A DNA stretch of 61,576 nucleotides from Methyloceanibacter sp. (GCA_022865725.1 JALHTP010000159.1:1-61576), one strand, 5' to 3'; positions 33,159 through 41,170 are shown, numbered from the stretch's first letter. A program made the numbers and translations. Notes: generated by a model not told the origin, from the sequence alone.

Positions 33159-35360
33159 CTACCCCTTCACACTATCTAGCAATTCCTGACGGTCGAAGGT
33201 GATATAGCAATGGCAGACGGTCGGATGGGCTGGCGGGCCGGTACAGCCGCTATCGAATACGTCCTCGTAGATGAAGTCGGCCGGCACAACGCCCTCGTCC
33301 ATGTTGGCCTGGCAGATGTCGCAGGCGATCCCAGGGATCGCTATCCACCGCTTCGTGGTCAGGCCAACGGCCGCATGTTGATTGAGGGTGCCTTTACTCT
33401 CCGCCCAATTGATCTCGGTGTTCACGATGGAGAGGGCGCGGCCTCGGAAGGTCTCGATGATCCCGCGCCGGACGTCGTTGATCAGGATGTCGCGGGCGAT
33501 ATCCGGCGATGATATCCCCCGCTCGACGCCAGCTAGAATCTTCTGAGTGATGTAGAACTTGGTGCCGGTATCGACGCGCTGGACTAGCTCAGCGCCGCGT
33601 TGGGCTACCAGGACAAGTATCTTGGGGTCTTTCAAGACGGCCGTGGTGGTTGCCAAGGCCGGCGCCGTGGTTATGCCAGCGCCCTTTAGCGCCTTCTCGA
33701 TCTCCGATCCCGCTTCAACGAGCCCCTCTGTGTAGGCCAGCTTTAGGACTGCGGCTACCCTGACGGAGATATCGGGCGCCGTCCACCAATCCTCATTCGC
33801 TAGTAGGGCCTCGACGGCCGCCTGGGCCGCCGACTTCTGCGCGCTCTGCCGCTCCTCTAGGGCCATGCGGGCGCTACCAACAAGCTCTGCGGCGTCCAGG
33901 CCGGCCGCTAGTAGGGTTCGTAGCCGGCCCCTAGTGATCTTGTCCATGATGCGCGCCAGCCAAGGGCCGACGATCCGGCCTAGCTGACGGCTCGCTTTGC
34001 TGCTAGTGGGGTAGGCGCGCGGCGGGGTGTCGCTAGTAGTGCCCTGCTGCCGCAGGGCGTCCGCTTTTGGGCCGGCGCGAGCCTTGGTTTGGAGGTCGCC
34101 CTTGGTTCCCGTAGCGTCGGCGCCGGCGGGCTGGTCGGCCGACGCGGCCGGCGCGACCGGCGCGGGTCTCTGCGGCGGCGGGGTATCCACCGGCACCGTA
34201 ATCAGGCCCTCCTCGATGGCCTGGGCTTGGAGGACCTGGGGGTCGAAGATGTAGGCGTTACCTAGGGCGGCGAGAGCTTCCGCCGTTAGCTTCTTGGCCG
34301 TGGCCCGCCGCACGGTGTCCTCTAGCTCTATGTCCGCCCACACAAACTCCACCGTATCGGGTAGAACGTCAACGTCGAGCCGCTGTTTGATGCCCTTCAT
34401 AAGGTGGGCGAGCCCCTGCCGCTTACTTAGCTCGATCACCTTAGTCATGCCGGCTAGCCGCATCTCCTGCCCGAATAGGCCCAGGTCGCTAGTGTTCATT
34501 CCGAAGGCCGCGCAGACGATCTCGGCGTAGCGCCGCAGTAGCTCGGGCAATTGGGCCTCGGTAGCGGATGTGGCGAAGCTGATGAATTGGGCGTTACCGT
34601 CTTCCTTGGTGCGGCCCTCGCCGGTCAGGATCGGTATCTTAAGGGCATCCTGGCCGGCCATCATCGTTTTCCAGCCCTCAAGCCACAATACCGCGTCTTC
34701 GTCCGTGATCCCCATGATGTCGAGGATGCCAGGCGGCGGGCTATCGGTTAGGAGTGTCTGCCAGAACTTGTCGCTCCGTAGGAGCCCCAGGATCGCCGGC
34801 AGGCAGTCCATGCAGGGCGTCCGCGTCCAGCCGTAGCCCTTTACGTCCGGTCTCGGTAGCCAGATGACGCGCGAGACCTCGCCGCGCCGGAATAGGACGG
34901 GGTCGAGGGGCCCACGGTCGGGCGCCACCTGGGCGTAGGGGACGTCGTAGCTGTAGGTCGGGCGCATGAGCCCGCCGTCTAGGTGGGCGACCCACGCGCT
35001 ACCGCCGTTCGGGAAGAAGCCGATCTCCCAGGCGCCGCCGAAGGGTACGGTTAGAGCATCCTCGACGACGCGGGCGACTAGGTTCTCAAAGCCGGAGCCA
35101 TCGTCGGCAGACGAGAGGATGTCCGTAAAGTAGTCCTTCTCCTTCTCGTCGTCGCCCTCGATATACCACTCTAGGCCGGTGATCTGCATGATTAGCGTGG
35201 CGATGCAGGAGCGAACGATAGGCGCCTGGGCAACGAGCCCGCGCCATTGTTGGGCCTCTAGGGTCATGGGGTCATAGAAGGCCGCCGGAGTGCGCGTCAG
35301 GAACGCGGGCTGGCGTAGGCCCTTAGCCTTGGGCGGGTTCTCTGTCTTGGCTGCCGGCAT
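33159..35360 (-). CDS. Portal protein fused to Mu F-like minor head protein
   Basis: 733 aa. The N-terminal ~400 residues look like a portal (QIPIVRSCIATL-like entry helix region, ITGLEWYIEGDDEKEKDYF, then NTSDLGLFGQEMRLAGMTK). The C-terminal ~200 residues are Mu F-like: RALSIVNTEINWAESKGTLN, then ACDICQANMDEGVVPADF and a final HPTVCHCYITF in place of the usual HP.CRC. An Ala/Pro linker (~400-450) joins them. The portal makes the DNA channel at one capsid vertex. Such fusions are known but not common. A late element 83 bases upstream may drive it. Confidence 0.76.
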   Translation of the reverse strand: MPAAKTENPPKAKGLRQPAFLTRTPAAFYDPMTLEAQQWRGLVAQAPIVRSCIATLIMQITGLEWYIEGDDEKEKDYFTDILSSADDGSGFENLVARVVEDALTVPFGGAWEIGFFPNGGSAWVAHLDGGLMRPTYSYDVPYAQVAPDRGPLDPVLFRRGEVSRVIWLPRPDVKGYGWTRTPCMDCLPAILGLLRSDKFWQTLLTDSPPPGILDIMGITDEDAVLWLEGWKTMMAGQDALKIPILTGEGRTKEDGNAQFISFATSATEAQLPELLRRYAEIVCAAFGMNTSDLGLFGQEMRLAGMTKVIELSKRQGLAHLMKGIKQRLDVDVLPDTVEFVWADIELEDTVRRATAKKLTAEALAALGNAYIFDPQVLQAQAIEEGLITVPVDTPPPQRPAPVAPAASADQPAGADATGTKGDLQTKARAGPKADALRQQGTTSDTPPRAYPTSSKASRQLGRIVGPWLARIMDKITRGRLRTLLAAGLDAAELVGSARMALEERQSAQKSAAQAAVEALLANEDWWTAPDISVRVAAVLKLAYTEGLVEAGSEIEKALKGAGITTAPALATTTAVLKDPKILVLVAQRGAELVQRVDTGTKFYITQKILAGVERGISSPDIARDILINDVRRGIIETFRGRALSIVNTEINWAESKGTLNQHAAVGLTTKRWIAIPGIACDICQANMDEGVVPADFIYEDVFDSGCTGPPAHPTVCHCYITFDRQELLDSVKG

Positions 35361-35443
35361 GGTAGCTCCTTTGGGGCGGGAAGCAACCGACTAACGGATC
35401 GCGCCCAACAGTCCGCTAGCCTGGGGAAGCGGTTCCCGCCCGT

Positions 35444-35457
35444 TCTAATGGTCGACC
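35444..35457 (-). promoter_or_regulatory. Late-gene boundary element 5 (GGTCGACCATTAGA)
   Basis: Minus strand GGTCGACCATTAGA; its TAG is also the stop of the 35445-35684 gene. It lies 83 bases before the portal ATG, behind which AAAGGAG is the ribosome-binding site. Confidence 0.55.
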
Positions 35458-35684
35458 GCTCGACGCGCCCGCATTAGATCGTCGCAATAGTCGATGATCT
35501 CGCGGAGGCATTCCCGATTGAAGATGCAACCAGCCTGCGGCCAGAATGTGTACTGGCGCCATGGGCCATACCACCTAATCGTACCTAGGCGGTCGCCACG
35601 GTGGCGAGAGTCGACCTGAATCGTCTTGGTCTTGCGTAGGGCATTAGGGATTTCGGTAAATATCAGGTAGCGGCTTTCCTTCAT
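35445..35684 (-). CDS. Small conserved-looking protein of unknown function
   Basis: 79 aa. FTEIPNALRKTKTIQVDS, IRWYGPWRQYTFWPQAGCIF, then CLREIIDYCDDLMRARR. The W-Y-G-P-W-R-Q-Y...P-x-x-x-x-x-F run recalls small phage proteins of unknown role. Its last codons overlap late element 5. Confidence 0.6.
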   Translation of the reverse strand: MKESRYLIFTEIPNALRKTKTIQVDSRHRGDRLGTIRWYGPWRQYTFWPQAGCIFNRECLREIIDYCDDLMRARRAVDH

Positions 35685-35693
35685 CGCTGGCTC

Positions 35694-36056
35694 CTAGGGC
35701 ATCCCGCCGAAGATCTGCGCGAGTAGCGGCCCGTCAGCCTCGTAGCCCATGGTCACTAGCCGGTCTGCCGGTAGGCTCATTCGCGCGGCCTCGGGAAAGA
35801 ACGGGCAGGTCATTTCCTGGATCACTCCGTAAAGCCGGCACGTGAGCGGCCGGACGGGGTAGATCGTACAACGATTTCGCCGGCCAAGGAAGCCGCAGAG
35901 AAGTAGGCCGCGCTCCTTCCAGGCCACGCCATGCTCGGTAAGGTAGCGCCCGATCTTGGCGGCCTCGCCAGGTGAGCAGCCGACGTGGCCACAACAGCGC
36001 CCGCAGCTACTACATTGGGGCATCTCAGGGATGATGATTAGCGGGTCGGAGTACAT
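35694..36056 (-). CDS. YkgJ-type cysteine cluster protein A
   Basis: 120 aa. CSSCGRCCGHVGC near residue 16 and C-x(n)-C-x-x-Y-P-x-R-P-x-x-C-R (RCTIYPVRPLTCRLYG) near residue 62 are the YkgJ/Zn- or Fe-cluster signature. Function of the family is unclear. A second member lies two genes upstream. Confidence 0.78.
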   Translation of the reverse strand: MYSDPLIIIPEMPQCSSCGRCCGHVGCSPGEAAKIGRYLTEHGVAWKERGLLLCGFLGRRNRCTIYPVRPLTCRLYGVIQEMTCPFFPEAARMSLPADRLVTMGYEADGPLLAQIFGGMP

Positions 36057-36451
36057 AGGGGGATGATCATATAGCCCTTCTGGCCAGTCATCGGGTCGTC
36101 AACCCACACGACGTCTACGTCCTGGCCGATTAGCGATAGGGCCGGCGGTTCGCCAGGTAGCCATTTAGGCGGCGGCGTGACGTCCGCCGGTAGCCGGTAA
36201 CGTACCGGCCGATCATGCCGGTAGCAAGCGAATCCGCCAGGGCGCGAGACCATGGGAACGGCGCCGCGACATTCGGGACAGAGCGGCACCTTATGGCCCC
36301 ACCGATCAATCGACTGTCGCTCGTGGTGCTCCGTTGGAGTGAGCCCCAACAATTCGGGCGCCCTCTTGAGTAGCCATATCGACCAGGGATTGAGGAGTCC
36401 GTAGGTCGCTAGGTAGCTACCACGGTCAAGCTCGGGCGGGATCGGCGACAT
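36038..36451 (-). CDS. Zinc-knuckle protein of unknown function
   Basis: 137 aa from ATG 36451, preceded by AGGAGTGGACG. A CPECRGAVPMVSRPGGFACY motif near residue 60 gives a C-x-x-C plus a third Cys. The N-terminus LDRGSYLATYGLLNPWSIWL is hydrophobic. It overlaps both YkgJ-type genes, so all three are translated together. Confidence 0.6.
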   Translation of the reverse strand: MSPIPPELDRGSYLATYGLLNPWSIWLLKRAPELLGLTPTEHHERQSIDRWGHKVPLCPECRGAVPMVSRPGGFACYRHDRPVRYRLPADVTPPPKWLPGEPPALSLIGQDVDVVWVDDPMTGQKGYMIIPLCTPTR

Positions 36452-36782
36452 CGTCCACTCCTTCCGGCGGGCCAAGGGAACAATGCCCCCACCGTTCCGC
36501 ATCGGCCGCATCTTCGGGTCGCCATTCTTGGCAGAGAACGGGCCGGTCGGCGTAGATGTTACAGGTATTGTCGGGTAAAAGCGCGCGGCACCGCAGGGGT
36601 ATAGCGATCCATTCTTGGCCGGCAGCGTCATGGTAACGGCGGATGCCATGGAGATCTAACCAGCGGTCGAAGTCCGCGTCGTCCTCTACGTTCTGCCGAA
36701 GATAGGGGTAGGGTAGACCGATCCACCTACAGCACTCGCCGCACCGGTTACACTCGCTCATAGCATCGGCCTTTATCGGCAT
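36426..36782 (-). CDS. YkgJ-type cysteine cluster protein B
   Basis: 118 aa. CNRCGECCRWIG near residue 11 and CNIYADRPVLCQEWRP near residue 74 match the YkgJ cysteine pattern seen in the gene at 35694. ATG 36782 and ATG 36761 are both possible starts. The two copies differ outside the Cys motifs, so the duplication, if any, is old. Confidence 0.78.
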   Translation of the reverse strand: MPIKADAMSECNRCGECCRWIGLPYPYLRQNVEDDADFDRWLDLHGIRRYHDAAGQEWIAIPLRCRALLPDNTCNIYADRPVLCQEWRPEDAADAERWGHCSLGPPEGVDDVADPARA

Positions 36783-36830
36783 GGCCCACCTTCGCGTAAG
36801 AGTCTGCCGCCCCGCGTCATAGTCCCACGT

Positions 36831-37274
36831 TCACTCCCGCATCTTTAGGAGCCGCCGCATCTGGAAGTCGGCGGCGGACATTTCGGGCCTATCCCCCCGA
36901 CCGCGAGCTAGGTCGTCGTCTTTCCATAGGCGGTATAGCCGTCGGCGCTCGGACATGGTTAGCTCGACGCCGCGCTCGGAGACTGCCACTACGCGGAAGG
37001 CTGCGGCGTGGTAGGTCTCGAACGGGTCGGCCACGGAACGTTCTAGCGGGCCTTCCGGTTCGACAATGTAGAGCCAGCCGCGACCCCATTTCGAGGCGTA
37101 GTATTTACCGTAGATTCGTAGTCGCGTGACGAAGACGCGATCCGGTAGGTGATTAGCGTCGCCGCCGGCCGCACAGATCGGGCAGCCGGCGCAACGCTTG
37201 GTCTCATGGGGCGTGATACGGTCGCCGGCGCGGAATCCAGACGCGCCGCCGTGGTAGAGAACGTCGCCCGTCAA
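36831..37274 (-). CDS. Arr-like ADP-ribosyltransferase
   Basis: 147 aa from TTG 37274, seven to eight bases after AGGAG and overlapping the stop of the preceding gene. VLYHGGASGFRAGDRITPH matches the Arr (rifampin ADP-ribosyltransferase) start, with the catalytic His in YHG. DRVFVTRLRIYGKYYASKW is the middle Y-containing stretch, and LYIVEPEGPLERS is the characteristic Y-I-V-E-P-x-G strand. A loop CAGCPICAAGG inserted after residue 24 may bind metal and is not typical. Substrate unknown: drug, nucleic acid or host protein. Confidence 0.7.
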   Translation of the reverse strand: MTGDVLYHGGASGFRAGDRITPHETKRCAGCPICAAGGDANHLPDRVFVTRLRIYGKYYASKWGRGWLYIVEPEGPLERSVADPFETYHAAAFRVVAVSERGVELTMSERRRLYRLWKDDDLARGRGDRPEMSAADFQMRRLLKMRE

Positions 37275-37525
37275 AGTAGCTTCTCCTGTCCGGTGATCGC
37301 TTCCAGCGCCGGCGCCACGCGCATCGCTTCCGGTAGGTAGTCGGCGGAGATCCACCAGACCTTCGCCGTATCGTCCCACATCCGCTCCGCCGGCGGGATC
37401 AGCCGCTTTAGACGCTTGACGCCGTCCACGTCGTACTTGAACTCGACGCACCAGCCGGCGCGCCCGTCCTCGGGGTTACCGGCCTTCCAGGCGCGGACTA
37501 CTCGGAGCCGGCTAGTAGGAGCCAC
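37271..37525 (-). CDS. Small protein of unknown function
   Basis: About 84 aa from GTG 37525 (upstream AAAGGAC). Residues 27-75 read WCVEFKYDVDGVKRLKRLIP ... KVWWISADYLPEAM. This resembles small nucleic-acid or helicase-partner domains found in front of phage replication genes, but no family is certain. Starts inside the DUF4031-like gene. Confidence 0.5.
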   Translation of the reverse strand: MAPTSRLRVVRAWKAGNPEDGRAGWCVEFKYDVDGVKRLKRLIPPAERMWDDTAKVWWISADYLPEAMRVAPALEAITGQEKLL

Positions 37526-37752
37526 TTGTTGGTGTCCTTTGCTGCCATGGCCACGCGGCGGGCCTTCGCGCATTCGCGGGGGTGAACCGTCTTGGCGCCA
37601 TGGGCCACGGCCACGCTCAGCTTATTGCCGAAAAGGTCGTAGTGGCCACGGCGATACCAGCACCGCTTAAGCCCGATGCTGGCGGCGAACTCGTGAAGCT
37701 CGTCTAGCGATGAATTCGAGACCAGGTGAAGGCCGTCAGTCAGGATAGGCAT
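37498..37752 (-). CDS. DUF4031-like protein
   Basis: 84 aa. LDELHEFAASIGLKRCWYRR then HYDLFGNKLSVAVAHGAKTV follow the DUF4031 layout (E-L-H-x-F-A-x-x-I-G-L, then H-Y-D and A-x-x-x-G-A). Family function is not known. It overlaps both neighbours. Confidence 0.7.
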   Translation of the reverse strand: MPILTDGLHLVSNSSLDELHEFAASIGLKRCWYRRGHYDLFGNKLSVAVAHGAKTVHPRECAKARRVAMAAKDTNKWLLLAGSE

Positions 37753-38194
37753 TACGCGCCAACAGGATTCGTCCGTGTAGTATCCGAACCGTCGAGACGT
37801 GCCGGAGCCGGCCCATGGCTTGATAGTAGGGGCAGCCTAGGTGTACGCCGGCCGGCCGGTAGAACTTCCGTAGGGCTGATAGCCTCATGGTGCCGCCTGC
37901 GACCAGGATCGAGCCGCGGATGGGCTCCGCCATGGCCTGTAGACTCTTGGTGTGGAATTGCTCCCAGGCCTTATCGGCGGCCGGCCCTAGCACCTTCTCC
38001 ATGAGGTCGATTTGGGCGCGGTAGGTCTCCGGCGCCGTAGGCGAGCGATCCCACACCTGTAGGCCGAAGCGCGCCTCAAGCTCGCATAGCCGTGCTATGC
38101 CGGCGTCGTACTGGTCGGAAGCCTTACGGATCGCCGGATAGTCCTTGGGCCGGCCTAGCGGGTAAAGCTCGGCCTCGGTATGCCGGCGCGTCAT
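37736..38194 (-). CDS. Protein of unknown function
   Basis: 152 aa, helical N-terminal half (DQYDAGIARLCELEARFGLQ) and a basic end (LRKFYRPAGVHLGCPYYQAM). Gene overlaps on both sides place it in the P39445 operon. Nothing recognised. Confidence 0.55.
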   Translation of the reverse strand: MTRRHTEAELYPLGRPKDYPAIRKASDQYDAGIARLCELEARFGLQVWDRSPTAPETYRAQIDLMEKVLGPAADKAWEQFHTKSLQAMAEPIRGSILVAGGTMRLSALRKFYRPAGVHLGCPYYQAMGRLRHVSTVRILHGRILLARNAYPD

Positions 38195-38691
38195 TGGAGC
38201 CCCCGATCCTGTTTGACCCGCTCCATGGAGTCGTTCAGCACCTTCATTTCCTCATGGTCGCCGCCGGTATCGGGATGAAGGGTCTTAGCGCGGACGCGGT
38301 AGGCGGCCTCGATGACGTCCATGGGCGCATCGGGCCGGACGCCGAGGACCTCGTAGGGGTCGCGCATGGCCGCGCCGGCCGGAAGCATCGCCAGGCCGGC
38401 CGTGATGAGCTCGTCGAGGATGCCCCGCTGCTGCGCTAGGCGGAGGGATTCGATTACAGCCCAAAGGGCAAAGAGGTTCTGAGCCCACTCGCGGCTCTTA
38501 CGACACTTGATGGTCTGTTTCTTGCCGGCGCGCCAGAAGTCGATCATGGCGCCGCCGTCCGGTTCCTTGGGATAGATTTCGTACTCGTCTGGCGACATGC
38601 CCCACCGCCGGAACTCGGCGCGGATGTCGAGGCGGACAACGGCCGAAGACTTCCTTGTGCGGATATCGCCCGCGTTACGGTTTGGTCGCAT
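38191..38691 (-). CDS. DnaJ-domain protein
   Basis: 166 aa. The C-terminal 60 residues are a J domain: RDPYEVLGVRPDAPMDVIEA, YRVRAKTLHPDTGGDHEEMK with the HPD loop that stimulates DnaK. The N-terminal 100 residues have EYEIYPKEPDGGAMIDFWRA and a helical part of unknown role. It may recruit host DnaK to a phage complex. Confidence 0.78.
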   Translation of the reverse strand: MRPNRNAGDIRTRKSSAVVRLDIRAEFRRWGMSPDEYEIYPKEPDGGAMIDFWRAGKKQTIKCRKSREWAQNLFALWAVIESLRLAQQRGILDELITAGLAMLPAGAAMRDPYEVLGVRPDAPMDVIEAAYRVRAKTLHPDTGGDHEEMKVLNDSMERVKQDRGLQ

Positions 38692-38706
38692 CGGGACTCC
38701 TTCCTC

Positions 38707-39147
38707 TCAGTTCCACGGTGGCTCCATCATGTCGGCGCCGGCCTTCTCGGCAGCGGCGCGGCAGGCGGCGATCCCGCCTAGCTGATTCCATGGCGGCGAC
38801 CATGGCGACCCGAAGGTATCGTTCAACGCCTGGGCGACCATCCGCCAGCTATAGCGCCATTCGATCCGCCACTTCGTTATCGCCGGCGCGATCCTAGAAT
38901 CGTGGGTGACCATCTGCTGCATGGCAGCCGTCATGATCTCAAGGTAGAGCGTCAGGGCCGCCGAATGCTCCTCTAGGCCTGGCGGCGTCATGAAACCGCC
39001 CACCTTAAGGATCGCCGCCATGTCTTTAGGTAGCGGGGCCTCGGCGATCACGTTAGCCGCCCGTAGGACTTCTTCATCCTTGGGGTGAAGGGTGAAACCG
39101 TCGCGTAGGGCGCGGTCGGTACTCAATAGCTTGGCGGTGTCGCCCAC
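38707..39147 (-). CDS. Protein of unknown function
   Basis: 146 aa. Mostly helical (SAALTLYLEIMTAAMQQMVT, RIEWRYSWRMVAQALN) and ends in EPPWN. No family seen. Lies one base from the next gene of the P39445 operon. Confidence 0.55.
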   Translation of the reverse strand: MGDTAKLLSTDRALRDGFTLHPKDEEVLRAANVIAEAPLPKDMAAILKVGGFMTPPGLEEHSAALTLYLEIMTAAMQQMVTHDSRIAPAITKWRIEWRYSWRMVAQALNDTFGSPWSPPWNQLGGIAACRAAAEKAGADMMEPPWN

Positions 39148-39148
39148 G

Positions 39149-39367
39149 TTACTCCTCGTCGGTGAGGTCGAAGTAGCAGTTTCCGCATAGGTGGTTATTG
39201 TCGTCTTCGCGCTTGAACCGGCGCCGGATGGCCGCCGGCGCCCTCGAGAGAGGGTAGAGCCAGCCCATCTCCCAACGGCGCGGCGGACCTACCTGGTCGG
39301 GCGCCATGGGGAACTCCTCAAGGCATCGGTTACAGAACGGTCGGCGGTCGGTCTCTGGCATCGGCAC
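39149..39367 (-). CDS. Small zinc-binding protein
   Basis: 72 aa with CNRC near residue 12 and CGNC near residue 61, a four-Cys zinc site. First gene after P39445, about 70 bases downstream, behind a GGGGGG ribosome-binding run. Confidence 0.6.
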   Translation of the reverse strand: MPMPETDRRPFCNRCLEEFPMAPDQVGPPRRWEMGWLYPLSRAPAAIRRRFKREDDNNHLCGNCYFDLTDEE

Positions 39368-39444
39368 CCCCCTAGTCTAGCCGGCCGGCGCGGCCTGGGC
39401 TCCGTCCCCCGATGCGCTTCCATGCGCCGCCGGCCGGTAACGGG

Positions 39445-39473
39445 ATAGTAGCCGATACGGCTATCCTTGTCAA
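39445..39473 (-). promoter_or_regulatory. Sigma70 promoter P4 with palindromic operator
   Basis: Minus strand TTGACA (39473-39468), a 17-nt spacer and TACTAT (39450-39445), with AGCCG-ATA-CGGCT at 39450-39462. It drives the DnaJ/Arr/YkgJ group. Confidence 0.83.
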
Positions 39474-39540
39474 GGGGTAGTAGGCCGCCCTAGGTTGCCC
39501 TAGGGCGGCCGCTAGACAGATAGCCAGAAAGACAGATCCT

Positions 39541-39836
39541 CTTACCCGCCTCGCCTTGCCTAAGCCAGCCGTACCGAGCCGGAGCAAACCTCGGCCCGCC
39601 ACACCACGCCCGCCTCGCCTTACCCTACAAAACCCCGCCGAGCCAGACCGGACACCACCCCGCCAAAGCTCGCCTCACCGTACCAAACCACGGCAGACCT
39701 CGCCCCGCCCGCCTCGCCGCACCCTACCTAGCCCCGACTCGCCCCACCTAGCCAAGCCGTACCTTACCCGACCCGCCTCGCCCTACCGCGCCAGACCCTA
39801 CCAGACCTCGGCTTACCTCGCCTTGCCACACCTTAC
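39541..39836. repeat. Pentanucleotide-periodic tract A
   Basis: About 300 bp in which the plus strand reads as loose 5-nt units NNRCC (for example TCGCC, TTACC, AGACC, TAGCC), so the minus strand carries a GG about every five bases. The units vary, so this is a quasi-periodic array and not a simple repeat. Phase slips by one base now and then. It lies between P39445 and the ParB-like gene. No coding sequence is credible here. Confidence 0.8.
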
Positions 39837-39843
39837 CCCACTA

Positions 39844-40524
39844 TCAGGCCGGCACCGCCAAGAGCCCCGTAAGGAGCCCGTGAAGGTGCCGTAGCCTTTC
39901 GTGTAGGATACTATCCCCGTCTTCTTCCAGTAGCCCGCCCTCGATGAAGGCGATTAGCTGCTCGACGTACTCGCGGACGGGGAACCCGCCGACCCGTTCG
40001 TTACCCCGATACTGTGCCGGCGTCAGGGTCGCGCCTGCTAGGTGGCCGATGGAGCGTTTTAGGATCACGCACTCGCCGTCCGGCCCTACGGCGAAACGGC
40101 CATGCCTGATTTCCTCGACGGTAGCCTTCGAGAGATTTAGGGCGTCGATGATCCGTTGGGGCGTGATCTTCAATTCTTCTGCCCGATTCAGACAGAAGGC
40201 GTGGTCGATTGGCGTTAGTGGCTCGCCGTGGCCGGCGTTTAGCCGCGCCGCATCGAGGAACATGTCCGCCTCGGTCTCGTAGCGGCGCCACTCGACCGCG
40301 ATCATCCCATCCGGCCCCGCGAATTGCTCGGTCGCCTTGATGCGGTGGAAGCCGTCTACGACGGTCTTTGTCTCCCGATCCGCGATAACCGCCGGTAGTA
40401 TCCGCCCGCAGCGTAGGGCCTCGACCAGGCGCCGAAGGTTCACGCGGCTAAGGCTCCGCCTCGGCTGTAGGGCCTCGTTTACGAATAGGGTACTGATCTT
40501 GACGTTGGCGACCCGCGCGGTCAT
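39844..40524 (-). CDS. ParB-N-like nuclease/DNA-binding protein
   Basis: 226 aa. The first 70 residues are ParB/Srx-like (QPRRSLSRVNLRRLVEAL, VIADRETKTVVDGFHRIKA, where G-x-H-R is the signature). An HTH-like stretch follows (LKITPQRIIDALNLSKATVE). Similar to KorB-type regulators. It is paired with the next gene by a four-base overlap and flanked by the two pentamer tracts, which could be its binding sites. Confidence 0.7.
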   Translation of the reverse strand: MTARVANVKISTLFVNEALQPRRSLSRVNLRRLVEALRCGRILPAVIADRETKTVVDGFHRIKATEQFAGPDGMIAVEWRRYETEADMFLDAARLNAGHGEPLTPIDHAFCLNRAEELKITPQRIIDALNLSKATVEEIRHGRFAVGPDGECVILKRSIGHLAGATLTPAQYRGNERVGGFPVREYVEQLIAFIEGGLLEEDGDSILHERLRHLHGLLTGLLAVPA

Positions 40525-41141
40525 TTCGGTTTCTTCCCGTTGACCGCTGCGGCCTCAAAGCGGCCGAACGTTCCCCCCTTCTCAGGGCGGAACTCTAGTA
40601 GCCCTGGGTAACGGCCAGCATTATTCAGCATCTCGACGATCAGGTCGGTAGATGCCCATTGGCCGGCGTCGTACTCGACCACTACCTCGATCTCCCACGG
40701 TAGCGGGATCATGGGCCGCGCCCTGACCACGCCGGAGCGGGCGACCACGACGCGCCGTAGGTCGATCTCGTAGGTGGTGATCGGCTCCCCGTCTCGATAG
40801 AGGACGATCTCCGGCTGCGGTAGAAAGACCGTAGCGGCCATGACCTGCCACAACGGCTGCTTTCGTTTCTTGCCGGCGACCTGGACTTCGTAGCCCTTGC
40901 AAGCCGTGATTAGGGCCTCTCGGACGGCTCCCCCTGGCACAAATAGCCGGCCATCGGCTAGCCGGTAGGCGCCGGCCTCGGCTTCTTCCTCGACACTAGG
41001 CGGCGCCTCGGGCTTTGAGGCTCCGCCACTACCCTCCGCCGGCTCCCCGCCGATGGTGCCGCGCGGACGCATCCCCTTGCTAGAGTGCATCAGTATGGGG
41101 CTGATCCCCTTGATCGTGGTCTTGAACGTTCCTAGCTTCAC
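40521..41141 (-). CDS. Hypothetical phage protein, possibly RAMP/Cas7-like fold
   Basis: 206 aa. TTIKGISPILMHSSKGM at the start, GRLFVPGGAVREALITACKG near residue 68, YEIDLRRVVVARSGVVRARP near residue 125, and a Gly-rich end FRPEKGGTFGRFEA. This layout (early strand plus L-M-H-S, a middle A-I-x-x-A-L-I helix, a final G-R-F-x) recurs in phage proteins of unknown function. The fold guess is mine and uncertain. First gene after P41727, 580 bases downstream of the promoter through tract B. Confidence 0.55.
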   Translation of the reverse strand: MKLGTFKTTIKGISPILMHSSKGMRPRGTIGGEPAEGSGGASKPEAPPSVEEEAEAGAYRLADGRLFVPGGAVREALITACKGYEVQVAGKKRKQPLWQVMAATVFLPQPEIVLYRDGEPITTYEIDLRRVVVARSGVVRARPMIPLPWEIEVVVEYDAGQWASTDLIVEMLNNAGRYPGLLEFRPEKGGTFGRFEAAAVNGKKPK

Positions 41142-41170
41142 CGGTGTTTTGTCCTTTCCTTGGCTATCGA

